Assembly: GCF_033473495.1 (NCBI RefSeq)
Contig: NC_088943.1
Location: 972,001 to 1,036,000, forward strand
From: Cercospora beticola
Taxonomy: Eukaryota > Ascomycota > Dothideomycetes > Mycosphaerellales > Mycosphaerellaceae
Length of the DNA stretch: 64,000 nt
Direction of reading: 5' to 3'
Of the stretch, positions 23,475 to 34,030 are shown in pieces. Positions within the stretch are counted from its first letter, which is position 1; each line of letters opens with the position of its first letter. Below the pieces are notes generated by a model. It saw only the letters and a program-made list of their open reading frames with translations. It was not told the origin of the DNA and ran no database searches. The translations under genes were made by a program, and so were the position numbers.

Positions 23475-26036
23475 ATGGCGACGCAGCGGGAGCCTTATGT
23501 GCGGTCTTTCACTCTCGACAGCGTACCGACAATCAACTCTCGTGGCGAAGTTCAACACATTGGCCGTTTCGATGGCATCAACAACAAGACTGAGCATTGG
23601 GACCACTTACGCAAAGATGAAGAGCTGTGGTCACAAGATGCAGATTGCCTCATCCACTTCTACGCAGCCAACACTTCTCGCCGTGGACCGAGTCTCAAAA
23701 TACCTCTGAAGGTCGTCGAGCAAACCAAAAGTCGCTTCCTGCTCGAACAATGCCTACACAGGCCGGCTCCCGCTAGTCCAATCAACAGCGAGGACGATAA
23801 CTCCGATAGTGGTTACAGCGGGTCCGTCAATGGCAGTCAACATGGCAGCTTTGAACTGCACATTCCATCGCCGCCGTATCCAACCCGGCAACAAGCTCAT
23901 ACGTTTCATCTCACCACGAGGAACTTCTTCGCATTCCTGCTCGACGTGCCATTGGTGGGCCCGACTCTTGGTACCGCACTCACTCAGCTGTGGCATCGGC
24001 TTCAGCTTTGGCAGGTCGACGACACCTGCGAGTCAAAGTTCCACACGTACTGTGAAGATCAGGGCTATCTGAGCTATGTGGAGAACCCGGACTATGCAGC
24101 AGCATCGTTGTATTTTGCAGAGCAGACAAAAGCGAGGGAAATGTGGTCGGAAACCTTCACACACTGCGTGGGCATGTATGAGCGACTGGTCCATAGTGAG
24201 GACTATGCTCGACTGTGCGACGAAACAAAAGACATGCTGGCGCGATCCGCAATTGACATGAAGGCTCACATCGTCGGGGTGACTGAGAGCTTGGGCACTT
24301 TCCTCGAGGAAGATCTTGGACCAGAGAAACTCGGCTTGTCGAAGCAATTGAGAGACCATCTCGACAGGTTTCGAAGTACCCTGCACTTGTTCTATGTACA
24401 CGAGATCAACGGCTACTTCCCTCCGGACGCGAACGATCCTTGGGGTAAGCGACTGTGGCACGGCATGTACGATGACTTCCACAACCTTTACATTTACCTG
24501 GCAGACACAAAATCTACCGACGAACATGCTAGCATCTTGGGCTCTCAGGGCGGACTATGTGTGGCTCAGAACCTGAATGCGTTTGATCACCGCCACGGTT
24601 TTATCGCTTTGCCATACACAATGCCTCTTCTGCCGGAGCACCAAATAAGTACACAGAGCTGGACCGCGGGACCTCGCCGAACTTTCGGATCACTGCGCGT
24701 AAAGCGATCGAACACAAACAGCCCGCCAAAGTCATCTCCAAGGCAGGCGCTATCCAAAGCAAGTAATCAGAGCGACAGCAGTGTGACGAGCAATCGCCTG
24801 GTGCAAGAATACATTCGTTTCGAGAATCTAAAAGATGAAGAGAAGGTTCCGGCAACTGAAGCTCGCAAAGTTCGATGGATCCTGGTATACAGCGTACTGC
24901 AATTGCTAATCAGCATCACCAAAGCGCCAGCTGAGGTTCGTCATACGCAAGGCACAACTTATCCCCTCTGCGTTCTGGATTCAGCTTGTCCCACATGGCC
25001 TGAAGATCACTTGACTGTTCCGCGACCCGAACAACACGCGGCGCAGTATCTTGCTGCCGTGGAGGAAGTGCGAAAGTCTTTCGAGGAGGACAGGATCTCG
25101 ATCCATCCTGACTGTGAGGCAAGCTGCGCCGCCGACTACTTCTCCATGAACTCGCTTCCAAGAAACGATCCTAGTCCACCTCCAGCAACCGCCGCAATTC
25201 CTCCACTCAGAAGGTCTTTGACTCTGTCACGTACTGCTTCTATACGATCCAGTGTGAGTACTCTACACAGGTCTGTGGTTGGCAGTCTGGCGCGAAGGAA
25301 CAGTTCGCGCAGAAACAGTATCTTGGCGCCTTCTGCAAAATCACCAACCCAGGGCACCTTCTGCGAGACGCTTCATGAGTTGCAAGGCAGTGAAGTTGGC
25401 GAGTCTTCTCCTGTTGACAGTATCATGAATGTCGACTCAAAGTTCGACGAGGCGAAGGCTGTGCCGTTCGAGCAGCAACAGTCCAAGTGGACAGATGCTC
25501 CAGCTCTAGAGATGCAACAGCTTTCTCTCACCGAATCTGCAGTGCCCATGAGAAAGTTGCGCCACACGAATGGAATGCGACGACACAAACGAATCAAGTC
25601 CCGATCAGGACCTGTCAATTGCGGCACTTCGCTTTCGGAAGAAACATTGGATTCTAACGCGCCCATGGATCTGCCTCAGAAGCTCGCATCAGATCTTAGT
25701 ACCTTTGCGGGATTCCAATTTGACTTTGACATACCGCAGAAGACTGCAGACTCGGACAAGCAGAAGTCTACAGCGCCGCCAGCATTATATCATGAATCAA
25801 CCCCAGGCAAATGGGCAAACATCAATGTAGGATGTTATGAGCCCACTGGCCAATTCACGAGAAAGAATCGAGTGGCAAGTGACGCCTCGCTTGCCTCGAT
25901 AGCCTCAAACACGAGCTCCAACTATCCAGAAGACAGTTTACAAGCAGATGATATTGAAGAAGAAGATGTGCGCGGAAGAGGTCGCGTCAGAGGTCTCGGC
26001 AGACGACAGCATTTGGCTTTTGTTCATGTTAGATAA
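23475..26036 (+). CDS. Large uncharacterised fungal protein (possibly DUF8004 family)
   Basis: A single exon of 853 aa. ATG 23475 is the first ATG in the frame; the upstream opening is GTG. The N-terminus FTLDSVPTINSRGEVQHIGR then W-DHLRKDEELWSQDADCLIHF and SRRGPSLKIPL match a pattern I associate with the ascomycete DUF8004 family; I am not certain of the number. The middle is a folded helical region (RNFFAFLLDVPLVGPTLG; FYVHEINGYFPPD; RKVRWILVYSVLQLL). The C-terminal third is Ser/Arg-rich, likely disordered and phosphorylated, and ends in a short basic tail. No signal peptide or membrane helix. Function unknown. Confidence 0.8.
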   Translation: MATQREPYVRSFTLDSVPTINSRGEVQHIGRFDGINNKTEHWDHLRKDEELWSQDADCLIHFYAANTSRRGPSLKIPLKVVEQTKSRFLLEQCLHRPAPASPINSEDDNSDSGYSGSVNGSQHGSFELHIPSPPYPTRQQAHTFHLTTRNFFAFLLDVPLVGPTLGTALTQLWHRLQLWQVDDTCESKFHTYCEDQGYLSYVENPDYAAASLYFAEQTKAREMWSETFTHCVGMYERLVHSEDYARLCDETKDMLARSAIDMKAHIVGVTESLGTFLEEDLGPEKLGLSKQLRDHLDRFRSTLHLFYVHEINGYFPPDANDPWGKRLWHGMYDDFHNLYIYLADTKSTDEHASILGSQGGLCVAQNLNAFDHRHGFIALPYTMPLLPEHQISTQSWTAGPRRTFGSLRVKRSNTNSPPKSSPRQALSKASNQSDSSVTSNRLVQEYIRFENLKDEEKVPATEARKVRWILVYSVLQLLISITKAPAEVRHTQGTTYPLCVLDSACPTWPEDHLTVPRPEQHAAQYLAAVEEVRKSFEEDRISIHPDCEASCAADYFSMNSLPRNDPSPPPATAAIPPLRRSLTLSRTASIRSSVSTLHRSVVGSLARRNSSRRNSILAPSAKSPTQGTFCETLHELQGSEVGESSPVDSIMNVDSKFDEAKAVPFEQQQSKWTDAPALEMQQLSLTESAVPMRKLRHTNGMRRHKRIKSRSGPVNCGTSLSEETLDSNAPMDLPQKLASDLSTFAGFQFDFDIPQKTADSDKQKSTAPPALYHESTPGKWANINVGCYEPTGQFTRKNRVASDASLASIASNTSSNYPEDSLQADDIEEEDVRGRGRVRGLGRRQHLAFVHVR

Positions 26037-26290
26037 GATACCCACTCCTGCGATCGATGCATTTTTGTAGCTCTTAAAAAGACCATCATTCTTATGCTTT
26101 ACTATCGTGCCTCGTTGCAGTGAACTCTTCAATTGATCGCGTGAGGGCATTTTATCGGCGAAACGTGACCCACTTGCCGCCGCGGCGCCGGCCGCTGCAG
26201 GGATAGGCAATGGTTGAAGCCACACTTCAACTTGAGAACGAACTTCTCCCAGAACATCATCAAAACTTCAACAAAAACCCACCACAGGAC

Positions 26291-27456
26291 ATGGACAAGC
26301 CCAACCCGGCGGAAGGTCCAGATGCCTTCAGCCGGGTACTTCCTCTTCCCTTTCGATTACAATTCGAATTCATCCTCGGCTTCTGGTTCTGGGCTCTCAA
26401 TCTCCATGGCTTCCATCTCCTGAATATCGACATTTACACGCTGATACACTATCCCACGCGACCGACACAGGATGAGCCGTCGCTGCATGTTTCTACGTAC
26501 CGGCTTGCGACTCTATTGAGTGGACTCTGGGCAGGGTCAATTGTGTTATTCTGGTTCTTGACGATGGGCGATACCGATCTGGTGATTGCGTACGACTGGA
26601 TTCCGAACTTGTTGTTCTTCGTCATCTTGGCCGTTTTCTTCCTCCCTCGACTCCCATGGGCCCGAAGAGTCTTTGGCACGAACAACGCGCACGGCGTTGC
26701 GCGATTGTTCACCGGTCTGATCCGATGCGCCCCAGGAGGAATCGCGAAACCCAAGGGGGAGAAATTTGGAGATGTTCTGCTGGCAGATGCTCTCACTTCG
26801 TATTCAAAGCCCATTTCGGAGATTTTGGTTGTGATTTGTATGTCTTTGAAGGGGATGCATACGACGAATAAACCGGATCGCGCTTGTGGGCATGAGATTA
26901 TTGTGCCGTTGGCGATTGCGTGGCCGTTTGTGATTCGGTTGCGGCAGTGTATTATTGAGGGGCAGAGGGCGAACGCGTTGAAGTATGCGACGGCTTTTCC
27001 GGTCATTATTTTGAGCTCGATTAGTGGCAAAGATCCGACGTGGAAGGTGTTTTGGTATGTTACGGGACTTGGTGCGATGTGAGAAATTGTACTGACATAG
27101 TATCCCACAGGCGTCTGGCAGCTCTCGTCAACTCGCTCTACTCCTTCTGGTGGGATGTCAGCATGGATTGGGATTTGACACTCCTCTCGAGACATCGCCA
27201 TAAGTCTCCTTATGGCCTTCGTCAGTACCGGATTTTCAGGCAGCCAGTCATCTACTACTTGCTCGTGGGATTCGATCTCGGTCTACGTTTCGCGTGGTCA
27301 TGGAAACTGTCGCTTGCGCTGGTGAAATTGGATGGCATAGAAGGCGGCATCTTCCTGCTCGAGATTCTGGAACTTACACGACGCTGGGTTTGGGTCTACT
27401 TCCGAGTCGAAACAGAGTGGGTCAGGTCTAGTGGACCATCAGGTATTGCATTATAG
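26291..27456 (+). CDS. ERD1: EXS-domain protein, ERD1-like
   Basis: Two exons, 26291-27054 and 27111-27456, encode 369 aa; an alternative in-frame ATG at 26210 would add 27 residues. It is a Golgi/ER multi-spanning protein. Erd1 in yeast is needed for retention of ER lumenal proteins and for phosphate recycling from the Golgi after glycosylation. The EXS signature is visible: PGGIAKPKGEKFGDVLLADA then LTSYSKPISEI, later FVIRLRQCIIEGQRANALKY, and after the intron LYSFWWDVSMDWDL and RRWVWVYFRVETEW. There are about seven hydrophobic segments. It lacks the N-terminal SPX domain of XPR1/SYG1, as expected for Erd1. The intron is 56 nt (GTATGT...CACAG) and splits the Trp codon of KVFW. Confidence 0.82.
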
Positions 27457-28246
27457 AGAATTAGCTTGGACAGAAACATGGTAACCGCACTGGACAAATC
27501 AGCAGCGACTGAAAGCGACTATGTTTAGCAGAGAGGCCTCAAATTTTGCCAAGATATGGTAGTATGGCCGGCACTAAACAAAATATCTCAAAGGAGACTC
27601 GTGAGTCACCCAATCGATCAAGTTCATGAATGCTGGCCAGCTGGGTGCCTAGGATTGATCAACCTTACCGCTGCCTGCCAAGAAATCGCCTACGTTGATA
27701 TGGACTCGAACCCTCTTAGGTATAAAGTTCTCCGTTTCCCCTCCGCAATCAATGACATGTGCTCACCCTCGAGTCGGCTTGTGATACAAACGAGCACATC
27801 ACCTGCGCCCTACCACCCATCGTCAACGCATACTGCATGGCATCCAACCACGATGGCTCGCAAAACCATTTCTCCACTGAACTCTGGTAGCATTCTGTCC
27901 TTGAAAGTATAAACACTACCCAGAAGTGCTCCTAAGGGACGAAAACTCTTCATCTCACCCAGACTTCTGAACAAGGCCCTGCCGTCCTCGTCCTTAAGAG
28001 ACAGACCTTCTCTCCGAACACATTCGCACTCTCCCAGCTTCCTCTCATCAACATCTCACCCAGACTTCTGAACAAGGCCCTACCGTCCTCGTCCTAAAGA
28101 GACAAACCTTCTCTCCGAAAACATTCGCTCCCTTCCTAGCTTCCTCTTAGCAACATCGCACACAACGGTACAGAACTCCTCTGTCAGAGCCACTGTTGCA
28201 AGCTACACTCACACACATACGCATACAAATTCAAGCAAGAGCCAAG
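27457..28246. other. Intergenic region with a 101-bp duplication
   Basis: No gene supported. The second half holds the direct repeat at 27951-28152. A pyrimidine-rich leader precedes the F-box-like frame at 28247. Confidence 0.4.
27951..28152. repeat. Tandem duplication, 101-bp unit, two copies
   Basis: Copy 1 at 27951-28051 and copy 2 at 28052-28152 start CATCTCACCCAGACTTCTGA and differ at only about ten positions, with no length change. A third copy appears to begin (CATCGCAC) and stop. The unit is pyrimidine-rich and sits 95 bp upstream of the F-box-like start, so it may be a duplicated promoter or leader segment. Confidence 0.75.
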
Positions 28247-29156
28247 ATGTCTCCGCTCTCATCAGACAAGATGTCTCAAGCCTCCCCCCTCTCCTCCCTC
28301 CTAGCCGAACTCCGCCTCGACATCTTCCGCCACGTCCACTCTAGCAGAAACATAGTCCACATCCCCTCAAGCGGGAAGATCCCACCTGAAGTAGCATCCA
28401 ATCTCGCAAATACGAGGATCTCGTACGCTCTGCAGCACTGGGCAAGAGAAGCTTACCTGTAATCTCTCACGTGGAGTTTCGAGTCTGTGGAGGTTGCGAT
28501 GGGGGTTTGTGGGTGCTGGGGAGAATGCGGGGATTTTGAGACGGGTTAGGCATGTCTCTATCTCTGTTGATGGGGAGGGGTTGGAGGGAATGGAGGTTAT
28601 GAGGGTGTTGCAGCGAGCTGGGGTGAAAGTGAGGAGTGTGGAGGTTAGAGGGGATGTGGGGAGGGTTCTCGCATTGGGCTCTTCTGCTTCCTCTGCTTCT
28701 GTTTCTGGGAGTCAAAGGGGTTTCTCAGGCATGCAGAGTGACAAAGCTGAGGTTCTGGAAGATTGCTTTGAGAGGAGTTGTAAGGTAATGGATGTTCTCG
28801 ATGAGGAGACATTTGATCTCGCGAGTGTTCCTCTCTTGCGAGTTCTGGCGAGTTTCTCTGCGCTCGAGTGTGTGGCCATGGAAGCAAGGTGCCAGCTATG
28901 CGCCGAGCACGATCTGGAGTGCGATTGGAGATTGGTGGTCTGTAGGGCGGAGTTGTACGCTCTCATAGGGAATAGAGGGCGTGTTTCGAAGAGAAGGCGA
29001 CAGAGGGTCAGGGAGTTGGAGGGAGAGGTGGCGCGTTTGACGGAGGAGTTGCAGGGGAGTCAGAGGAAGGATAGTGTGATTGGATCTGACTGCGGGACGG
29101 ACTTGGAGGATGATTTGGAAAGTAATGAGGAGCTTGCTTTACCTATGCCACAGTGA
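28247..29156 (+). pseudogene. F-box-like protein gene, disrupted
   Basis: The first frame (28247-28462) begins with PLSSLLAELRLDIFRHVHS, the form of an F-box in fungal F-box-like proteins, and ends at TAA 28460-28462. Reading past the stop gives SLTWSFESVEVAM. One extra base in the G5 run at 28501-28505 then leads into the second frame, FVGAGENAGILRRVRHVSIS, a block common in this type of protein, which stays open to 29156. The C-terminal part has a basic coiled coil (RRRQRVRELEGEVARLTEEL) and an acidic tail. So either a stop plus a +1 shift inactivate the gene, two assembly errors are present, or a 34-nt intron (28459-28492, GTAATC...GGAG) is removed, which would restore the frame. There is no support for a distinct function. 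Confidence 0.5.
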
Positions 29157-29485
29157 ATATCTTAACGCAAAATATGTCCATCGCTGCTGTTTCTGAGCAT
29201 TTATGGATTGCCAGCGGAGTTCGGAAACATCGGTGAGACTTTAAGGAGACTGACATCGTGCAGATCACCCTTTTCAGCCTCGAAAGAGGCTGAATGGAGG
29301 CTGAGGAAAACCCACAGTCTTCTTCAACATGAGCTAAAACCACGGCCGAGATCAGCTTGTTCCTCCGTTGCGTCATGGCCTTGAAGACATCGAATGGGCT
29401 GCACAAGAGTATGAACCACAGTCTTCCTGCAAAATCGTGGCAAGCTTGAGATTGCGTCCACATTTCGACCTCATACAAATCAGCC
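29157..29485. other. Convergent intergenic region
   Basis: 329 bp between the end of the F-box-like frame and the stop of the minus-strand secreted protein. Nothing recognised. Confidence 0.35.
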
Positions 29486-30628
29486 TCAAGACGAAACGGC
29501 TTTACCGCATCCATTATTCACGATCCAGTCGTAAGAAATGTCTTGCACGGTAGGAAATGTCAAACCACAATTCGTGAGTAAATAGCAGCCGCCTTCTTGG
29601 ACCGTATAGATGCTCACAGAGCAGTCGGTGGTAGTGGCGCATGCAACGCAGCAATCGAGCGCATTTGTGACTCCCGCAATATTTTTGACGCCGTAGTTGC
29701 CGCTGCTGGCCGCTTGAAGGTAGATGTTGTTTCCGTTTAGTTTATCGGCGAAGTTGTTTGCGGCGCACTGCGCGTAGCCCGTCGCGGTGGCCATTTGTGT
29801 GACTGTTGTGGTGCTTGTGGTAGTTGTTGTCGTTGATGGGCTAGCTGTGGCTGTAGCTGTTTCAGTGGTCGTTGTGGTGATTGTGGTGGATGCATCGTTG
29901 ACTGAAGTCGCAGTGACGGTGGTTGTCGCGAAGCTGGTGGTGGTGATGGTGGACGTGCTGGCCGTCATTGTCCTAATCTTTCCCGTTCGAGTCGAAGTTA
30001 CTGCCGGGGCTCGTTTGGTGACGGTCGTGGTACATTCTACACACTGCGGGTACTTCTGCGGACGTAGGCAGTCTGACTTGGGCTTCGAGGAAAGCTTTGA
30101 ACTTGTCGACGTTGACGCACGCTCCTCGATCTCGTGAGCTCGTTCTGCGTTGGAATCAATGGATCGCTTCGAAACTGGCCCGCTTTGGGCCCCGTGGTAC
30201 GTAGCACCTGGCAAAGAAGATTGGATTGGCGTGTAACCAGCAGCAGTACCGATCGTGCTGGTAGAAGTGCTGGTCGTTGTAGTTGAAGTAGTCTCTGTGG
30301 CTGTCACCGTCGCAGTGGGCAGAGTAGTCGTGGTAGTCGTGGATTGGGTTATGGTCGAAGTGAAAGTGTCGGTCGTTTCAATGGTGGAAGTGGTGGTGTC
30401 TGTCTCTGTGGAAACAATCGTCAAGGTAACTGGCGATGGGGTTACAGTCGTTTTGCGGGCGGACGTTACAAAAAAGGTTGGAGTTATAGTCGAGGTTGTT
30501 TTGTGATATTTAGTCTGGACATTTCTGACGCGATGATTGCCATATTGCGTGGTACAAGACACGTGCGCATTGGCCAAAGCGGTTCCCGCAAGAATTAAGA
30601 TCACGGAGAATGTAGGTATAGATGGCAT
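29486..30628 (-). CDS. Secreted Ser/Thr-rich protein with PAN/Apple-like C-terminus
   Basis: A single exon of 380 aa from ATG 30628. MPSIPTFSVILILAGTALA is a signal peptide. Residues ~45-125 and ~205-285 are long Thr/Ser/Val tracts (TTTTTTLPTATVTATETTS type), expected to be heavily O-mannosylated stalks. Between them are a KR site (SKRSIDSN) and a CLRPQKYPQCVEC cluster. The last ~90 residues contain CAANNFADKLNGNN, then DCCVACATTTDCSVS and GGCYLLTNCG, the cysteine and aromatic spacing of fungal PAN/Apple-like domains used in carbohydrate or protein binding. No GPI-like tail is seen. A cell-wall adhesin-like role is inference. Confidence 0.78.
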   Translation of the reverse strand: MPSIPTFSVILILAGTALANAHVSCTTQYGNHRVRNVQTKYHKTTSTITPTFFVTSARKTTVTPSPVTLTIVSTETDTTTSTIETTDTFTSTITQSTTTTTTLPTATVTATETTSTTTTSTSTSTIGTAAGYTPIQSSLPGATYHGAQSGPVSKRSIDSNAERAHEIEERASTSTSSKLSSKPKSDCLRPQKYPQCVECTTTVTKRAPAVTSTRTGKIRTMTASTSTITTTSFATTTVTATSVNDASTTITTTTTETATATASPSTTTTTTSTTTVTQMATATGYAQCAANNFADKLNGNNIYLQAASSGNYGVKNIAGVTNALDCCVACATTTDCSVSIYTVQEGGCYLLTNCGLTFPTVQDISYDWIVNNGCGKAVSS

Positions 30629-31694
30629 TTTTGTCTTGTTCGACGAATTGCGATGCAGATTGCGAGTGAGAGATGTGGTTGAAAAGGCTCTTCGACTAGT
30701 AGAAATGAAGGACGATGAGTATCCTCAAGTTATAACCCTTGCTACACGGTTGCTCCGCATCCTACGCCTTACTATTTCTAGCCGAGAGTATGCATACCAG
30801 CTCAGCCAGCCACCAGCCCGCTAGATGAAATGATGAACCCTTAGTACGCGCGGTCGAACCGTAGCTAGATACCGTTTCTGTTATGTTTAGGAATAGGTGT
30901 GCCGCACGTGGAATCAAGCTACTAAACTTTGCGATCACAGCTCCGCTGTATAGTGTCAAAACCAACGTTGGAATACGTATTCAGCATACGTCAGCTTGGA
31001 CTTGTGGCCGATGATCTAGGCAATGGGAATACGATGCTCTTGGAGAGTCTGTTTGTGAGCTTGCGTGACCAAAAGTATGTGTGCGGTAAATGAAAAGCTC
31101 ATCAAGCTTTCTTTGAGGCGTGCACCAAGAGAGCGCTGACGAGCACGAACAGAGCTTGGTAAGAAGAACCACGATAACTGCTGCATCAAAGCAAGCCACT
31201 CGGGTGAGGACGAGCAGGATTGGTCAACAGTTGTTGTGGCGCAAAGGCTGTGTTGTTCCAGTTGAAGCGAGACAGTCGAAGAACTGACTAGTATCCCGTC
31301 CTGCAGATGAGGCACCAGATGATGTTCACTGTGCACGTGCTGGTGTTCTTTGATAGACGGATCAGGTCTTGCAATATATCGACAGGTGGATTGTCGAAGG
31401 ATATCGAGCGCTCATCGACTTTCGTGGGCGCCGCGATGAATCGAGACGCTGCTCATGCATTCCGCAGCTGAGAGGACGTTCCGTGGGGAAGCTTAAGTTC
31501 ACATCTGGAGCTGGAAGGGATGAGGCTTTGGTCGCTAGTGAGATGGGAGCCAAGCACTTCGAAACTTAGTGACCCAAATGAGCAAGGTTTGGATCCCTGT
31601 TGGAAGGGGAGCAGCTTAGCCAGCACGTGGCGCTACTAGAGCGAACAGAAGTAGTAGGCTTCGCCGGGGCTACCGTACAGGCATAGAATAATCC
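30629..31694. other. Gene-free stretch before the HET-type remnant
   Basis: About 1.1 kb with no supported gene. Its first part is the promoter of the minus-strand secreted protein. The missing N-terminal half of the HET-type gene would be expected at its end, but I could not find it in any frame. Confidence 0.4.
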
Positions 31695-32564
31695 GTGTGT
31701 TACCTTGATACCCAAGGCTGTAAAAGAAAGACTTTCGAGCTTACTCTGTTCAGGCCTATTGAGACGTTTAGCAGCATATTTAGGAACTATGATGGCGAGT
31801 CCATACTTGCTTGGACCAGTCTCATTTATGGCCCCATTCCGGTGCTGGCAAGCAGTCCACATGCATTCAGAAATATCTGCATGATATCACCCGTGTCTCT
31901 CCAGCCTCGGCTTCCCTACAGAATCAGCAACAGAGGGCTGGAATTCTAGACAGATGCGGTGCAGCTTACCGTGCAGGGTCTGGCTGTCGATGTGGTGCAA
32001 CTCAACTGCTGCCAGGACCGATCTGGAGACAGATATGTCTGGCTCATCGCTTTACAGCAAGCTACAGACTTGCCCAATGATGTCGTCCCTCGCTGGCATC
32101 GTGTCTATTCGAAGTTCGAGCCAGCAGATGACCTGTGGGGCGCCCTGCTTTCTCTAGGCGCGAAGGTAGTCGGGAAGGTCGAGTCGAAAATCTACCATAT
32201 TGCAACCTCTCCCGAGAATCTGGCATGCATGGTCCCTCTGATTATCAAAAGACGTTACATTCTTACTCTGGATGAGATGTACGGAAGCCATTGCCAACAG
32301 CAAAGTGCTGAAGTTCCATTCGATTCCGTGAAGCCGTCCCTGATGAGAGTATCGCCCAGCAGGGCGCCAGCAGGATCCAGTGGCGTAGCAACTACGCATA
32401 TGGATCTTGCAAGATCGCAAGGCGATGGAAATGTCGCTTTGTCTCAGCCGCAAGGCACAATGCCGACAAGCATCGGGCCAACTACGAAGTCAACGAAGAT
32501 CGGACGCTATCATGGACAGCTCAATGTTCACTCCCATCACGGTTATGATGTTGATGCTGACTGA
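31695..32564 (+). pseudogene. Decayed HET-type (heterokaryon incompatibility-like) gene, C-terminal part
   Basis: One reading frame runs from 31695 to 32564, broken by TAG at 31947-31949. The first part contains DGESILAWTS, then VLASSPHAFRN and YRISNRGLEF. This is the order (SIFAW, LAxSPxxF, xxTNRGLxI) found just after the HET domain in many Pezizomycotina HET-domain proteins. After the stop, VDVVQLNC, DRYVWLIALQ and the rest continue the same pattern. I could not find the HET domain itself or a start codon upstream, so it is a 5'-truncated relic. HET proteins trigger cell death on fusion of incompatible hyphae; this copy is not expected to work. Confidence 0.5.
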
Positions 32565-32752
32565 TTCTGGGCCGAGGCTTTTCCAATGCAGCGAGTATTG
32601 CAGAGGAACCGCTATTGAGGCCTTTCGATCGATCAATCCGAGCGTCTGAAAGAATTCGACTAATCGGTCAAAACCTGGGGCATAAAACTGGACATATGGT
32701 TGCCGGCCCAGTGTGTAGATCTGCAAAGATACTTCTGCTTCCACGCTGCTCA

Positions 32753-34030
32753 TCAACCTCTGTACACACGTCGTACAAGCTGATTCTCGTTTCCAGTCCC
32801 GTATCTATACTGCCAAATATGTGGCTTCCACTCTTGCATCAAACGGGCATGAAGGGCCTCAATCTCATCCCGCTCAGCTAACATACCCATTCTGGCTGCC
32901 AACACCTTGGTATTGCACAAGAGGGCCTCTAGATGATTATGAAAAGTGAGGTCACTACGCGTTGGAGAATTGGCAGTAATTTGTTCTGGGAAACCTCTGA
33001 CAATGCGCATAGCGGACGCTAAATCCGGCGATTTCGGATGATACATATCCAATCGTGCGCATGCCAATTTGGTCAACCGCTGGGTCTTGTAGCGGTCGTA
33101 GTATTCGACAAACATTCGAAACCGGTCCCATTGGACTGGGTCAGTGTTTCTGAATTCGGGAACCGTTATGTTGTTGCACAGTTCCACCACGGCTGGTGTC
33201 AGCGACATTTTACGTTGGACGGAGCCGCTAGGGAAGCGAGCTCTCAAATCGTGAGCAGTCCAGAAATCCCGAAGCGCATTGTCGGCGGACAAGAGTCGAT
33301 ATTCACGTGCCTGATGAAGTCTCGCTCGAATGATACTTCTCAAGAGTGTTCCGCGCCAATTGAAGTGCCCCCCGGCACGGCTCTTACTCTCCTGTGCAGA
33401 GAAATGAGCAGTATACGTGATAGGGTCGTCGTATTCTTTCGCATCGGTCTGCATCCAGTCCCACAAGTACTTTTCGTTGCCTTCCTCGATCAACAGATAT
33501 GCAAGTTCGAACAGAAATGCAGGATGGTTCATGGCGTCGTGGATGTGACGTCTATATTTTGTTTCGTCCGATCGATCAATGTCCAGCCAAAGCCATCGCA
33601 GCAATCTTCTGCCGGTCTCGTCCGCTTGTACTTTTTGTTGCACATCACCCTGTCCCATGCCTTCCAAGGTATGGAGATATGCGGCTAAACATTGGACAGC
33701 AGTGGTAACAGTGGCCGAGCCGCGCGCAACAGATGCCTGCCACACAGAGAGGGGATTCGCATTGTTGTTCTTCAAAGCTTCCAAGGCGATCGGATCAGGG
33801 ACCAAGTATGAGACTTTGACCGCCAGTGGCCTCCTCAAAGCCTCTTTGCGCATACAAAATTGGTCCACGCGTTGAGTGGTACCTATCGTGCTAAGATGCC
33901 GGATGATGTTTTGAGCACGCGTGAAATTCTGGTCGTGGTAACGCAATGTTATGAATGACAGGGTGTGTCCATGGCTGAGGACCGGGCAATGAGCGCGCCG
34001 CAGAGATGGCAGACGCCACAAGCTTGCCAT
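32753..34030 (-). CDS. Hypothetical protein, probably mitochondrial
   Basis: A single exon of 425 aa. ATG 34030 is the first ATG; the frame extends to a TTG at 34117. The N-terminus MASLWRLPSLRRAHCPVLSH, continuing to FITLRYHDQ, is basic and hydroxylated with no acids, as in a mitochondrial presequence. The remainder is largely helical, with paired-helix stretches (WDWMQTDAKEYDDPITYTAH; GTLLRSIIRARLHQAREYRL; LACARLDMYHPKSPDLASAM) that recall TPR/PPR-like repeats, but I cannot assign a family. The ATG is 293 bp from the divergent Zn2Cys6 factor at 34324. The stop TGA is at 32753-32755. Confidence 0.7.
   Translation of the reverse strand: MASLWRLPSLRRAHCPVLSHGHTLSFITLRYHDQNFTRAQNIIRHLSTIGTTQRVDQFCMRKEALRRPLAVKVSYLVPDPIALEALKNNNANPLSVWQASVARGSATVTTAVQCLAAYLHTLEGMGQGDVQQKVQADETGRRLLRWLWLDIDRSDETKYRRHIHDAMNHPAFLFELAYLLIEEGNEKYLWDWMQTDAKEYDDPITYTAHFSAQESKSRAGGHFNWRGTLLRSIIRARLHQAREYRLLSADNALRDFWTAHDLRARFPSGSVQRKMSLTPAVVELCNNITVPEFRNTDPVQWDRFRMFVEYYDRYKTQRLTKLACARLDMYHPKSPDLASAMRIVRGFPEQITANSPTRSDLTFHNHLEALLCNTKVLAARMGMLAERDEIEALHARLMQEWKPHIWQYRYGTGNENQLVRRVYRG

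Noticed and set aside
27695..27720. GGTTCGAGTCC-like tRNA B box on the minus strand
   Set aside because: The T-stem does not pair (GAGGG against CCATA), and no A box or acceptor stem is found at the right distance.
29787..30506. Val-rich plus-strand frames
   Set aside because: Antisense of the Thr/Ser tracts in the minus-strand secreted protein.
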